In this document: positions 1-12,644 of the stretch, piece after piece
Position numbering within the stretch: position 1 is the stretch's first letter
How the letters are laid out: each line of letters opens with the position of its first letter
Source of the DNA: Nymphaea colorata
Taxonomy: Eukaryota > Streptophyta > Magnoliopsida > Nymphaeales > Nymphaeaceae
Reading direction: 5' to 3'
NCBI RefSeq assembly: GCF_008831285.2
Contig: NC_045147.1
Coordinates: 19,074,854 to 19,138,853 of the forward strand
Length of the DNA: 64,000 bases
Position numbers and translations under genes: made by a program
Notes under the pieces: generated by a model
The model's database searches: none
What the model was told of the DNA's origin: nothing
What the model saw: the letters and a program-made list of their open reading frames with translations, nothing else

Positions 1-329
1 CTCAACGGCCGTCCAATTGTGCAGATCGAACGGCTGATGTTGCTGCTACCAACTCCGCCCAGAGGACAGCACTTTTGGCAGTTTCTTTTGAATTTCTTTT
101 ATAAAATCTAACAGTACAGATGAGACATATATGTATATGGAACATGTCCAGTTTCTGTAAGAAGCATGTCCTTCTTCCCACGACGGGCTCAGGGGGAGTT
201 GGTGGTGAATTAGAGATCAACTATCTGCAACTGATCATGTAATTCAAGCCTCAGGAGTTTTACATTATTTTTCAAAACCATCCAACTTTTTAGCTTTTCA
301 CAGTTGTTTCATGTATTTGTGTTTTACAC

Positions 330-1578
<1,249 letters not shown>

Positions 1579-4121
1579 ATGAAAACTACCCCAATTGTCA
1601 CACTGGTTTTCTTCATTTTTTTTCTTCTGTCACCATGCCTAGAAGGTCGTGCACACCATCATGGAAAACACTGGTATCTTCGTCATCGAGGACCCCTTTC
1701 TTCTTCCTCAATCCTGGCCCCTAATAGTGAACCTCCTTACTCTCCATCTGAGCCCCCTAGTGCCGAACCTCCTTACTCTCCACCCCAACCACCCAGCTCT
1801 ACACCTTCTTACTATCCACCCAGTCACCATAGTTCTGAACCTTCTTCCTCTCCACCCCATTCCCCTAGTACTGTGCCATCTCACTCTTCAACCCATCACC
1901 TCAGTGCTAAACCTTACTATTCTCCACTTCCTCCACCCAGTACAGCACCAGCTTCCTACTCTGCACCCCATCATCAAAGTACTAAGCCTTATCACTCTCC
2001 TCCCCATGCCCCAAGTAGTGCACCTTCTTCCTCTTCACCACCCTATCATCACAGTAATAAACCTTATCATTCCCCACCTTATCCCCCTGGTACTGCACCT
2101 TATTCCTCCCCTCCCCATCATCACAGTGCCAAGCATTCTCACTCCCCACACCACGCTCCCAGTAGTTCACCTTATTACTCTCCACCTCATCATCACAGTA
2201 CTGGGCATTCTCACTCTCCACCGCACCCTCCCACTGCCTCACCCTATCACTCACCATCCCAGCCGCCTAGTTCATCGCCGGCGCCTATCGGAGCAGGCTG
2301 CAGCGGCAGCTCAACGGATTCTCCCTGCATTTTTGACGTAAGGGCCTTTGGCGCGGTCGGAGACTCTGTTACTAATGACACTGATGCCTTCAAGTCGGCT
2401 TGGGAAGCAGCTTGCAAAGTGGACTCAGCCATTCTACTTGTTCCCGCTGGTCACACCTTCATGATTCACCCCACCATATTTTCGGGTCCTTGCCAAGATG
2501 GACTTGTGTTTCAGGTCTGAAGCTAAGACAGAGCGGCTGATTACAGTCCCTGTAGTATATAACCGCACAGTACAGAGACCACCTACTGCTGATTTTACTA
2601 ATTCTTCTCTTGTTGTTGTTTTCGTTTTAGATCGATGGCATTATGACTCCACCAGACGGCCCGGACTCTTGGCCGGAAAAGAGCAGCAAAAGGCAGTGGC
2701 TTGTGTTCTACAGGTTACATGATATGACACTCCAGGGACAGGGAACGATAGATGGAAGAGGTCAAAAATGGTGGGAGCTTCCTTGCAAGCCACACAGGGT
2801 ATGATATTGTTTCCTTCCCTACCAAGCTATATTATATATGAAAACTGAAAATTCAGTGAGTTGAACAATTTGTTTCTGATAACTGCAGGGTGTCAACGGA
2901 ACCACATTACCTGGACCTTGTGATAGTCCTATTGTAAGAATTCCATCTTGGCACTTTCCTCCAGTCCATATAGAGCAATCACTTAACATGACAAAATGTT
3001 GCTCTTTTTTCTTGTTGTACAGTCAATTCGGTTCTTTGAAAGCTCAAATTTGACAGTGAGAGGAGTGAAGATGATGAACAGCCCTCAGTTCCATTTCAGG
3101 TTTGACAGTTGCAGCTCTGTCCATATTGACACCATTTCAATAACTTCACCAGCTTTAAGTCCAAATACGGATGGAATTCATGTCGAGAACACGCAGTCAG
3201 TAGGAATTTACAACTCAATGATAGGCGCTGGTAAGTTTCTTTGATAAAGTTCTTCAGCAATTCCTTGGTTTCTCAACTTACATCGTGGAAAATTTCCAGG
3301 GGATGATTGTATATCGATCGGGGCAGGATCCATAAATGTTGATATACGAAATGTGACATGTGGGCCTAGCCATGGGATCAGGTAGGCCATCTGCCTAGTA
3401 GTTTAATCTTGAAATTTTGCCGCAACAGAAGGAATCTCAGTGCATTTAAAAAAGAAATCTAGGAGAAATTACAGGCACTCATATTTTTCAGAGTTGCTAG
3501 ATGTTAGCTCAATGGCCAAAATTCCAATCCGAATAGCAATACTGACTAGTTCCTTTTCCACTATTCATACTGTTTTCAAACTTTTACTAACAAATTCCAA
3601 TTATGCTAAAACTCTACAGCATTGGAAGCCTGGGAAATCACAATTCACATGCCTGTGTCTCAAACATAACCGTGACAGATGTTGTCATCAAGCATTCAGA
3701 CAATGGTTTAAGGATCAAGACATGGCAAGGAGGGAGTGGCTCAGTTTCAGCTGTTTCTTTCACAAATGTGGTGATGGACACAGTGAGAAACCCCATTATA
3801 ATTGATCAGTTCTACTGCCTTAGCAAGAAATGTGATAATCAGACTTCAGCTGTGCTTGTCTCTGACATCAGTTACCGGGGGATAAAGGGCACTTACGACG
3901 TCCGGAGCCCACCAATGCGGTTTGCCTGCAGTGACTCAGTTCCATGTACCAACATAACACTGTCAGATGTTGAACTTCTGCCTGCCCAGGGTGAACTGTT
4001 GCAAGATCCCTTCTGCTGGAATGTTTATGGGGACTCACGAACTATCACAATCCCCCCCGTTGCATGTTTACAGGAAGGACTTCCTCTCAGAACCATACAG
4101 AGTTCAATTGAGAGATGCTGA
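1579..4121 (+). CDS. Polygalacturonase (glycoside hydrolase 28) with Pro/His-rich N-terminal extension
   Basis: Predicted secreted pectin hydrolase that cuts polygalacturonan in the cell wall. Six exons: 1579-2514, 2631-2798, 2889-2933, 3023-3230, 3300-3381, 3620-4121, all with GT-AG introns and consistent phase, giving 646 aa. Residues 1-23 form a signal peptide with a hydrophobic core. Residues about 50-238 are low-complexity Pro/Ser/His/Tyr with repeated SPPHHHS- and YSPP-like units. The GH28 domain starts near residue 252 ([11 protein letters not shown]). The catalytic motifs are present: NTDGIH (D433), GDDC (D454, D455), PSHGISIGSLG (H477) and RIKTWQGG (R511, K513). The usual GHG is SHG here. 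The ATG was chosen because it opens directly onto the signal peptide. The domain is complete, so I expect an active enzyme; the extension resembles extensin-like wall proteins, which is inference. Confidence 0.93.
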
Positions 4122-5712
4122 ACAACCTTATGAGACCACTAATACAAAGTCATACTGCAACAATATGGAAGTTAATATTTATAAGCTTCCTTTCTAATGT
4201 ATACACATTAGTCCTCTTAGTAAAGAGAAAACGTCAGTTCTATTAGTAAAAGAAAAGAGCTAAGCAGAGTAACTCTATATTTTTGTCGACTGCAAATGAA
4301 TGGTGCGTTTTATTACTGCGTATTTCACAGTGGGCATTAGCACGATGATTCTAAACTACTAAAAAATAGAGCTGAAAAGCTTAAAGAGCTAATGTAAAGT
4401 TAGCAAATTGAAAGGGCCAATTATTCCTAACCTTTTTCGGAAGCTTATTCTTTGAAATCGTACTTAGAGAATCTTGGAGTAAACAACTGAAGGTTGGTGA
4501 TTTAATAAGTGAAAGTGTGGACTACGTTTTAGGACTTTATGGAAAAGAGGAGACAACTTTTAGTCGCGACAATAATGATGATAAAGCAGATAATAAGCCA
4601 CTTGGAATTCAGGCATAACGAAACCGTGGATGAACAGTCCAATCACCCAGTTCGTTCTGAACTATCGCAACTCAATCGAGACTAAGCCATCAATCGGCTA
4701 AAAGCGTGCTGAATCATATTAAACGTGATTAAGTTCATAAACTGTACTGATTTTCTTGAACTTCACAATTTTGAAGAGGGCAAGCAGAGGGACTTAATAG
4801 CAAAGTTATCATTATTACCTTTTATCTTTTCCAATATGCAAGCTGGCCCCAGGCATGCCATTACCAGTTTAAGAGACACACCTCGATTATGGGGTCCTTC
4901 TTTAGTTTACCTCCTGCAACCTGATGATCTCAAAGTCCATGCTCCAAACCAGGTTGACTGAGCTCTTTTCGTCTAGAGCAACACAATGTTCATGAAATTT
5001 TATTCATTTATTTGCTCAAATGCCTCTCTTTCACGTAGTCCTTCGCATAAGTTGTATCTAGAACTATTTCGCAGTCTTGAATTTAAAATCTCTAACATCG
5101 GCATTCAAGATGAGCATGACAAGAGCTGCAATATCGGAGGAATCCATCCAAGGTATGGGTTGAATCCATGAAGTCGATTGAAAAACATCCCGTTAGTCTC
5201 GTGTGCATGTACACATGCTTGTGTGTGCGCATGGAATTTTAAAAATATTTTTTTTGATGCATGCGAAGGAAGAAAGTGGAGTCTTCTTTGAAGCACGATG
5301 GTAGGCAAGCGAGAGAGTTACTGACTTACTGGGGGTGGGTGGGTGTCTTCCTTTGTTGCCCATGATTTGCACTTTTAAAAACATGTCTTCCTCTGAGAAG
5401 GGTGGAAAGGAAAGAAGCAAAGTGAGAGAGAGATAAAATCTAGCTTAACGTCATCATAGGATAGGATGATTTCATACTAATACGAATAAGAATTCTTCAC
5501 AGTTTACTCACACTATTTGCTTTTATCATCATCACCTATAGTGTGGCAATTTTTTACCGGATATCAACTCTCTGTCTCTCTCTCTCTCTCTTTCTCTCTC
5601 TGTAGATTGAGCTACAGTGGCAGCAGCGAAGGTTACCAAAGTGGGATTAGGTGCCCAACAGAATCGATCCCACAGAATATATATACAGGAGCCCTTTTGT
5701 AAAGAAAGCTAT

Positions 5713-5713
<1 letters not shown>

Positions 5714-5754
<41 letters not shown>
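5714..5754. repeat. (AG)n microsatellite
   Basis: About 20 uninterrupted AG units. A CT tract lies about 120 bp upstream (about 5573-5600), so the two could pair as an imperfect hairpin in single-stranded form. Confidence 0.95.
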
Positions 5755-5762
<8 letters not shown>

Positions 5763-7186
5763 CAGAGTTGTTTTCAGTTCCATTGCTTGAAATGTAAGGG
5801 ATGTCACCAAAATGGGTTCGGCCAGAAGCCTCTCTCTCTTTCTTCTTTTATGACTGAGATTGGTGGCTTTGCTTCTCCATGGCTTTTCTCTACCTGTAAT
5901 GAGCACGCGCAACGGCTAAACCAGACATCATGGCGCAGGCTGACGTCCCTTCTCCAAAAGTGTGCAATAAAGGCGGCGCACTACAGCATGCAAAAGGATT
6001 TTAACTAGAGATAAAGTGTAAGAGGAAGAAAAGTGTAAAGGAAGAAAAGCGGAAGTAAACGGATTTTAACTAGAGATAAAGTGTGCAGGAGAGTGAAGGA
6101 CATTTTAGTAATTTATTAAAATAGATATTTTATTTTTTATTTTTTTCATTTTTAATTTTGTCTTTTCTTTGCTTGTGAACATTAACCATTCTTGACAAAA
6201 TTTCGTGCACCAAAACCACGCATATAACCATATCACGATGTTAACATGGTTCGAAAATTATTTTTACTCCACGATCTCAGTCATCAACTCATAACTGGTT
6301 TCCTTTGTCAATAGATTTTGTACATGCTTTGTTATCCTTATCAGATTCCATTGATTTACAAAACTTGAAATTTGTTCTCGTAAATCTCTCTTTTGCTTTT
6401 GAATAGCTTGAGCCCACGTTATCTGAATTTGAGCTTGTGCATTATCGAGCACGAGGACCTCCTCCTTTTAAATTTCTTAAGTTCTCCTTTGATCTCTTGT
6501 TTCCAGTCAGTCTCCATCTTTTCTCTGCAAAATCGATGATGGCTTACGTTAACTGAGATGCCTTTCATCATTGACTACCAATTAAAGCCAGGCTCTCCTT
6601 CTAAGGAGGCCATGTATGTGTGATCTCATCTTGTCTTTGGTGAATTCTTGTATAATATATATGTTCTTTAGGGAGCAGCGTGGGGTTCACGGTGAGGTTC
6701 CACATCTCGCATGGGAAACCTGCCCCCACCCACTTAAAATTGTTTGATACTGACACTGGCTTTCATGCTTTATGCATTCATACAAAGATAAAAGTTATAT
6801 GTGTGCAAATTAAATTGACACCAAATGGTAAAAAGGATTCGTGAAGGCCGACAAGGAGAAGATCTGTACATAGTCCCTCCGGCCATGTGATGTGCAGTTT
6901 TGTCTCTTTTTTTTTTATAGTCCAAAAAAGTTTTTAAGCCATTCAACAACATTCAGTATTAATAGTTTTAAAACTCATATGCATATATATATAGGAACTG
7001 GTTTTTTTAGAGTTATCCAGCCATTCAATTAAAGTTCATGATGGGTAGTTAAGAAAAAAAAAAGAAAAAAGTGACAGTAATTTTAGTCATCTAATATTAG
7101 TTCGCACATTTTTCTTTGTATTTTTCTCTCAACCATATATTTGTTTTTGACTATCCAAAGTCATCCAACCATGAGAGTTGTCTATT

Positions 7187-7190
<4 letters not shown>

Positions 7191-7234
<44 letters not shown>
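7191..7234. repeat. (TA)n microsatellite
   Basis: About 22 TA units in A/T-rich intergenic DNA. Confidence 0.95.
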
Positions 7235-7238
<4 letters not shown>

Positions 7239-7635
7239 CAGATATGTTAATAAGAGTACTATGACTATTAGTTAGCTTCATGCGTTATGATAAAAGTAGA
7301 CAATTACACATGATGAAGGAATAGAACTTGTAGTTCGATACTGGTAAATGATTAGAGTTTCAGTTAGCATTCTATTCCTTCTAATATGGGTGAGTGGGGT
7401 TTTCCAACGCTTGGAAGAAGACCGAAGTTTCCACCTAACCTCTTATTCCTCTAGCGTATATGGTCTACTTTCGGTGCCTCGAGTGTCGCCCGCACCGTGA
7501 CGTGCAAGCTAAAGTATAGTGAGTTGGTGTCATGGGTATTTGAAATGAAAACCAACCACTTACCAGCCCATGTCCCAACCATTGTCCCAACACCTTTAGG
7601 GATAGTGTCCTAGTCTTTTTAGGTAGCCAACTTCA

Positions 7636-7638
<3 letters not shown>

Positions 7639-7723
<85 letters not shown>
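7639..7723. repeat. (TA)n microsatellite
   Basis: About 42 TA units at the left edge of the first copy of a diverged direct duplication (about 7740-8320). Confidence 0.95.
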
Positions 7724-7730
<7 letters not shown>

Positions 7731-7739
7731 CACTTTGTT

Positions 7740-8320
7740 TTTGTTTGTGCTTTTGTTTTATGCATTTATTTGTAGGACTAAACAATAGAGACTTGATTTT
7801 TATAATTGAAGAACCAAGACTTGATCCAATTTGGATTTTTGAAGATTGTGATGATTTTGCTTATCTAGTTGGTAGAGAAAAGGTGGATGATTGCATGACT
7901 TTTAATGAATAAAGCCAATTAATCTATATAGTCTGTTGAATGGTCCAAGTTTCCAGATCTTTTGTTGTGGCTCATGTCATGCAATTAATTCATCGCTTTG
8001 TCTACCTACAAGATTCTATCAAAAGAAACTATACCCGTTGTATCTTTTTTTTTTCAAGTGATATAAAGCCTAAAATTCTGGAAGCTGAACACGAGATAGT
8101 GGTCCAACCAGCTAAACATGAGTTCTATCTTCTTCCCCTTTTTTCTAAATGGAGAATCTTTTCTTTTTCTTCCTTTTTGTTTTTCTGTTGAATAAAACGA
8201 ATAATGTACCCAAATCATTAGTTTGAAGCATCCACATTTTAGCGCTCGGTTTTGCAGTTTGTACACAAGAAGACCACAAGAAAATGCAGATTACATGACA
8301 ATTTCCAAAAAATCGGCAAT
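7740..8320. repeat. Diverged direct duplication, copy A
   Basis: This stretch aligns by eye, in the same orientation and order, with about 10230-10870. Shared blocks include the GGTAGAGAAAAGGT.GATGATTGCATGACTTTT-like segment, TTGAATGGTCCAA...TTTCCAGATC, and CTACCTACAAGATTCTA, plus a T-rich stretch followed by AATAATGT and GTTTGAAG. Many substitutions and small indels separate the copies, so the event is old. Neither copy has a coding signature. Confidence 0.75.
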
Positions 8321-8583
8321 ACATGATGTTCTAGGGGAAGAGAGGGAGAGAAGTTTTCTAGGAAAGCCGTACACGAGTACCCCGGCTTGCAAGGAACCTC
8401 CCACTTTTGAGGTTCCTGTGGGTCATATATGAGTTTTTTGTTTAAGGAGAAGGAATATTTCATCCTATCATCCTAAAGAAAAATGAAGCTTCCTCCCAAC
8501 CCCCACTTTTTCTCTATAGAGTACAGAGCACGCTTTTGATACATGAGGGTGCCGCTCCACTAAGCTTCAATTTTGCATGTTAG

Positions 8584-8700
8584 TAGTCACCATGTTGCAG
8601 CATAAGGGGTTGACACTCCGAGAATTCAAAGAAAACCAATAGTCACCATGTTGTTGCAGCATAAGGGATAAGGGGTTGACGCTTCGAGAATTCAAAGAAA
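8584..8700. repeat. Tandem duplication of about 60 bp
   Basis: Two consecutive imperfect copies (8584-8639 and 8640-8700) share TAGTCACCATGTTG, CATAAGGG and GAGAATTCAAAGAAAA. The second copy has a short internal re-duplication (AAGGGATAAGGGG). It lies just upstream of the Copia primer-binding site. Confidence 0.85.
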
Positions 8701-8799
8701 AATGGTGGCTGCCTACCATTCTCTGTCCCAATCGTTGCACCAACCCTCTTGAGACAACAATATGCAAGATAACCATGTAAATCGATATCTCCATGTTGT

Positions 8800-9600
8800 G
8801 TTGTGAGTTTCTATATGGTATCAGAGCAGTTATCAACTGCTACTAGATTAGATTGCTGGGTGCTTCTTTCCAGTCCTCCCATGGCGTCAAAATCATCAAC
8901 AAATGGAGCAACTCAGACCATCTATAATCAGAGCGAGAAAATCGTTGTTCATGAAGCTGGTACTCCAAATCTCAATATTACTAATGTCCTGCTCAATGGT
9001 TTCAATTATCCTGCTTGGTCGAAGGAAACTAGTTGCTTTAAAGTGGAAAATCTAAGTTGGGGCTTTTGTTTGCCGATGGAAAAAGGTCTAAACCTCCTAC
9101 AAGTGATCCAGAATACGATGAGTCAGGAAATCACCTTATATATAGCACACATGCTTCAAATCTCTGATCAAGAAATCTGCGACATTAAGAAGAAGGATCA
9201 ACTTCTCAGTGTGTATTTGGGGAAGATTGAAAGGTCTTTGGGATGACTTGGATTCACAAATGTTCAAATCGTCTGATCCTTCACAGATGAAAGGAATCAA
9301 TAGAGCAAGAGAGAATATTTCTGTTCCTAACAATTTCAACCGTATGCTCCTTGTCAATGCGTTGAAGAATCTAGATGGAGTGTAATGAATCCTACCATAG
9401 GAAATTGCTTTTGCTGGAACTCACGGCTACAAGAGATCTATGGGAGAAAGGCAAAACCGTAGCAAATACTAGTGAGAGAAGGAGTGTTACAATTGCCGGT
9501 TTCTTGTCCTCAAACCAAAAAATAGAAGCAGTTGTTATTAATGTTGTTAAATGCTGTGAGGTAAGCGACGAGCTGACCTGTGAAGCGAGGTAAAAGTAAA
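8800..9600 (+). mobile_element. Degenerate Copia (Ty1-type) LTR retrotransposon remnant: primer-binding site plus partial gag
   Basis: TGGTATCAGAGC at 8816-8827 is the primer-binding site complementary to the 3' end of plant initiator tRNA-Met, used by most plant Copia elements. An ATG at 8881 opens a 121-codon reading frame with the start of a Copia gag (LLNGFNYPAWSKE, close to the usual NYxxWS of this gag family). The frame breaks near 9215-9240; gag-like sequence (GLWDDLDSQ) resumes in another frame, so at least one indel has occurred. No protease, integrase or reverse transcriptase follows and no clear LTR was found. It is an inactive 5' fragment. Confidence 0.8.
8881..9370 (+). pseudogene. 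Broken Copia gag fragment
   Basis: Reads in frame from the ATG at 8881 to a stop at 9244-9246. The residues after about 9215 fit the gag family better in a different frame up to about 9370. There is no CCHC zinc knuckle. The sequence after 9370 (DLWEKGKT...) has a vague gag flavour but I cannot place it. It is certainly not functional. Confidence 0.7.
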
Positions 9601-10229
9601 GCGAAAGTGAAACAAATCGTAAGCTTCCAGACCAAAATTGTTAAACTTGAAAAAAAACAACTAAAATAATCATTTAGCAGATGATCTTAGCACCAACATG
9701 TTTTCCTCCCAGCGAGAGAGAAAAGTTTGTGTGTTTTCCCTTGGAGGCCATTAGTTTTGTGGGGGTCGGGGTGGGTGGAGGAGAGATAGAGAGAGAGATG
9801 ATTATTTTAATTGTTGTTTTTCAATTTTGATCCTGAAGCTTATGCTTTGTTTTGTCGCGCCATCGCATTTAACATTGCCTGCAAAACCATAGCTGGCTAA
9901 AAAGCTTCGACCATGATAAATTCAAGAACTGCCACAAACATCCAAGACTTCTCATTCTTAATAAATGAACTCAAAGAAAGTAAGCTTTTTGGTTGGTGGG
10001 GATTAATTGCAAGCTTTTCTTTTTTCAATTGCCAGTCAGCAAGATAATTGTCCCAAAGTTGTGCATCGGGCTTCTTTCCACGTTATCAGTCATCATCTGA
10101 CTTCAATTAGTGTTCATAGAAATACCAACTACTACTTAGCCTCGAGGAGATATAACACAAAATGATCAAATACATGGTTAAGGAATAAATCGTGTGGATT
10201 TGAGTGGTCAATGATTATTTATTTTCCAT
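9601..10229. other. Intergenic, nothing recognisable
   Basis: A/T-rich DNA with a short GA tract near 9783-9798. I saw no coding exon, RNA gene or defined repeat. Confidence 0.5.
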
Positions 10230-10870
10230 TTTTGCTTGTTTTGTGTGTTCATTTTGTGGGATATAACAATGCGTTCTTTATTTTTATAATTAAAGAACTA
10301 AGACTTGATCGAATGTGGTTGAAGAAGATTGTAATCATTTATTTATATGGTTGGTAGAGAAAAGGTGCATGATTGCATGACTTTTAAAACCGATCTACAC
10401 AATATGTTGAATGGTCCAAATTTTCCAGATCCATGGTGGAGCTAAGCCACAAGCAGTTCGTGGATCCCAGCTACTTTATACATTGATGAAGGGTTCACGT
10501 TGGTTTTGGCTCATAAGCGTCGTGCAATTTGCCACTTTATCTACCTACAAGATTCTACTTAGTGGTCTAGACAGTTCTCATCTTCCTCCCTTTTTTCTCA
10601 ATGACGGATCTTTTTCCTTTTCTTCCTGTTTTTCCTTTTTGTTTATTTGCTCTGGTCAATAATGTGAAGAGAAAGAATAATGTGCCGAAAATATTCGTTT
10701 GAAGTATATACATTTTAGAATTCCTTAATGGGTTTTACCCGTTTGACGTTCCTTTTTCCTCTTTTGATAGATTATGTGAACGGACAACCTTGGAACTGCC
10801 GTACTTTTACAATTAGTACACAAAAATGGCTCATCAAAATGTATATTACATTACATTCCAGAAATAAAAA
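10230..10870. repeat. Diverged direct duplication, copy B
   Basis: Partner of about 7740-8320, in the same orientation about 2.5 kb away. The conserved blocks occur in the same order. The Copia remnant lies between the copies, but the copies do not abut the primer-binding site as LTRs would. Confidence 0.75.
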
Positions 10871-11490
10871 ATGGCCATAACACTTTCCAGACGAACCTTA
10901 CTCGAATATTTTTTTAAGGGCATGATTAAAGAACCCTTGGACATGCATTTCCATCCCCATCCCGCCAACCTTTCTTGGTTTACTTTTTTATGCAACCTTG
11001 GCGACAAGTAGAAGGAAGGGAAAAAAACAGAATCGTCCACCAAAAGGATGACCTCTAAGGTGTATCTCACCAATTATACAATACACGATTCATCAGTAGG
11101 TTAACTTCACACTAGACCTTGATCTAAGGTCCTCTCTGACCTCGAACAGTTTGATCTACAAACTTAAAAACTTGCGGATACCGGTCAATCAGGGCAAGCA
11201 ATGGCGCTGAATCTAAGCCACCATTTCCAGCAGAGGTCCGACCCATTGAGCAACTGTGCTTGAAGGTACAATCCGATGTATGATTCCAAGGAAAGCATCA
11301 CGCGCACTCGCAAGTATGAAGTTTGCGAAATTTGTGTGGGAAACCAATGTCAGCACCATGCATAAAGAATTTGCCACAAATCCTTTTATTGGTTATGCTC
11401 AAGGCACATGTATAAGATCCAATCTTTTGAATATACTTAAAAGAAAAAAAAAAATAGAACAAAAATGGACCAGATCCTTCGTTGAGCGCT

Positions 11491-11842
11491 TCGCAATTCT
11501 AGACTACCCAAATCTGATTTCACATGTATTTAGCCGATTTCGATCAATTCTTTCGCACCCCTCCCTGAAGCATTCAGTTTGTTCTCCTCTTTGCTTTGGA
11601 AGTGGGCTGTTTCTCAAATAGGCAAGATGATGGACAGGCCACTATGGGACTGCATACTGATCAAATCCATGGTTTGGTGTATCGCAATTCTCCACTACCC
11701 AACTCTGACTTCCGATGTATCTAGACGATTTCAATAAATTCTTTTTGACTCCCAGGTCAAGCACTCAGTTTGTTCTCCTGCTTCTTCTGGAAATGGGCTG
11801 TTTCTCAGATACGCAAGATGATGAGTTGGCTACTGTGAGACT
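11491..11842. repeat. Tandem duplication of about 165 bp, period about 191 bp
   Basis: Copy 1 (about 11491-11650) and copy 2 (about 11682-11842) share TCGCAATTCT.., CAGTTTGTTCTCCT and GGGCTGTTTCTCA in the same order with scattered substitutions. The segment in between is unrelated. Neither copy has a coding signature. Confidence 0.85.
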
Positions 11843-12097
11843 GAGGGCTCCATGTGTGTGGACATGGATTGCTAGGTGACTAGTTCATCAAGTGTAAGCT
11901 AAAGCAAAATAGTGCTCAAAGTATATGAACCTTTTACACTAGCATAGGCAAATGGGGTTATGGGAAGCAATGTGAAGCCAAAAGGAAACCGAAAGCGAAA
12001 TGCGAACTCTAGCAAAGGTAAACCCACTTTCCTGGTAGCTATGGGGAGATGGCGGTGGACAATAAGGACTCCCTCAGTAGAGTTCTAGGTTTCTAGG

Positions 12098-12237
12098 TTC
12101 ACAATCACCCCAGTTCTAGCAGATGAGAACCACGCCGCTCTGGAATTTGCCAAAAAACCTATTACTGTTCACAGCCACCCGGTTGCAGCACATAAGAACC
12201 AGGTTGCCCTTGGATTTGCCAAAACTTATTAATGTTC
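12098..12237. repeat. Tandem duplication, 70-bp period
   Basis: Two adjacent imperfect copies (12098-12167 and 12168-12237) share TTCACA, CACCC, AAGAACCA/GAGAACCA and GGAATTTGCCAAAA-type blocks. They lie about 0.4 kb beyond the stop codon of the pyroglutamyl peptidase gene, possibly in its 3' flank. Confidence 0.8.
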
Positions 12238-12644
12238 CATTAAGCAGAACTAGCCTCTCTTTGGGTTGCTTATGGACATATAAGAACAAGACTCGAATGA
12301 AAACCTTTATGAACAGCATAGAGCAGCAAGAGAATTCTCCAGTTCTTGATGTCAAAACGACTATGAAATACTATGAATTTGTGCCCTCATAAAACCTTTA
12401 CTGTCCAAAATAAAAGCATAAGCATATGCAAGAATGAGGATGAACATTACCTTTGGCAAGACAAACAAAAAAGATGGTAAGAAAGGAGAAGGTAATTTTT
12501 CTGGAAGAGAAACTTATTGTACAGGACAATTTGCACAAGTTATTCATTTTCCCTCTCCTTGTCAATGTACACATACAACAGGTTACGCAGAAAAGACACT
12601 TCCATAAATGTCCATTAAAGTAAACAAACCAGCTAAGAGATTAG

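Larger units (their letters stand above)
4122..7738. other. Intergenic region without a supported gene
   Basis: I found no credible coding exon on either strand. Visible structure is limited to CT/AG microsatellites around 5573-5600 and 5714-5754, TA tracts at 7191-7234 and 7639-7723, and A/T-rich DNA. The first part must contain the 3' UTR of the polygalacturonase gene. Open frames here are short and have no recognisable domain. Confidence 0.6.
10871..12644. other. Region downstream of the pyroglutamyl peptidase gene
   Basis: I see no coding exon. It contains two tandem duplications (about 11491-11842 and 12098-12237) and probably the 3' UTR of the minus-strand peptidase gene next to 12644. 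Confidence 0.5.

Noticed and set aside
1649-2341. 230-codon overlapping frame inside the polygalacturonase first exon
   Set aside because: It is a +1-frame shadow of the Pro/His repeat region. The true frame has the signal peptide and leads into GH28.
7740-10870. The direct duplication as a pair of LTRs around the Copia remnant
   Set aside because: Copy A ends about 0.5 kb before the primer-binding site, whereas a 5' LTR must end next to it. No TG...CA ends were seen.
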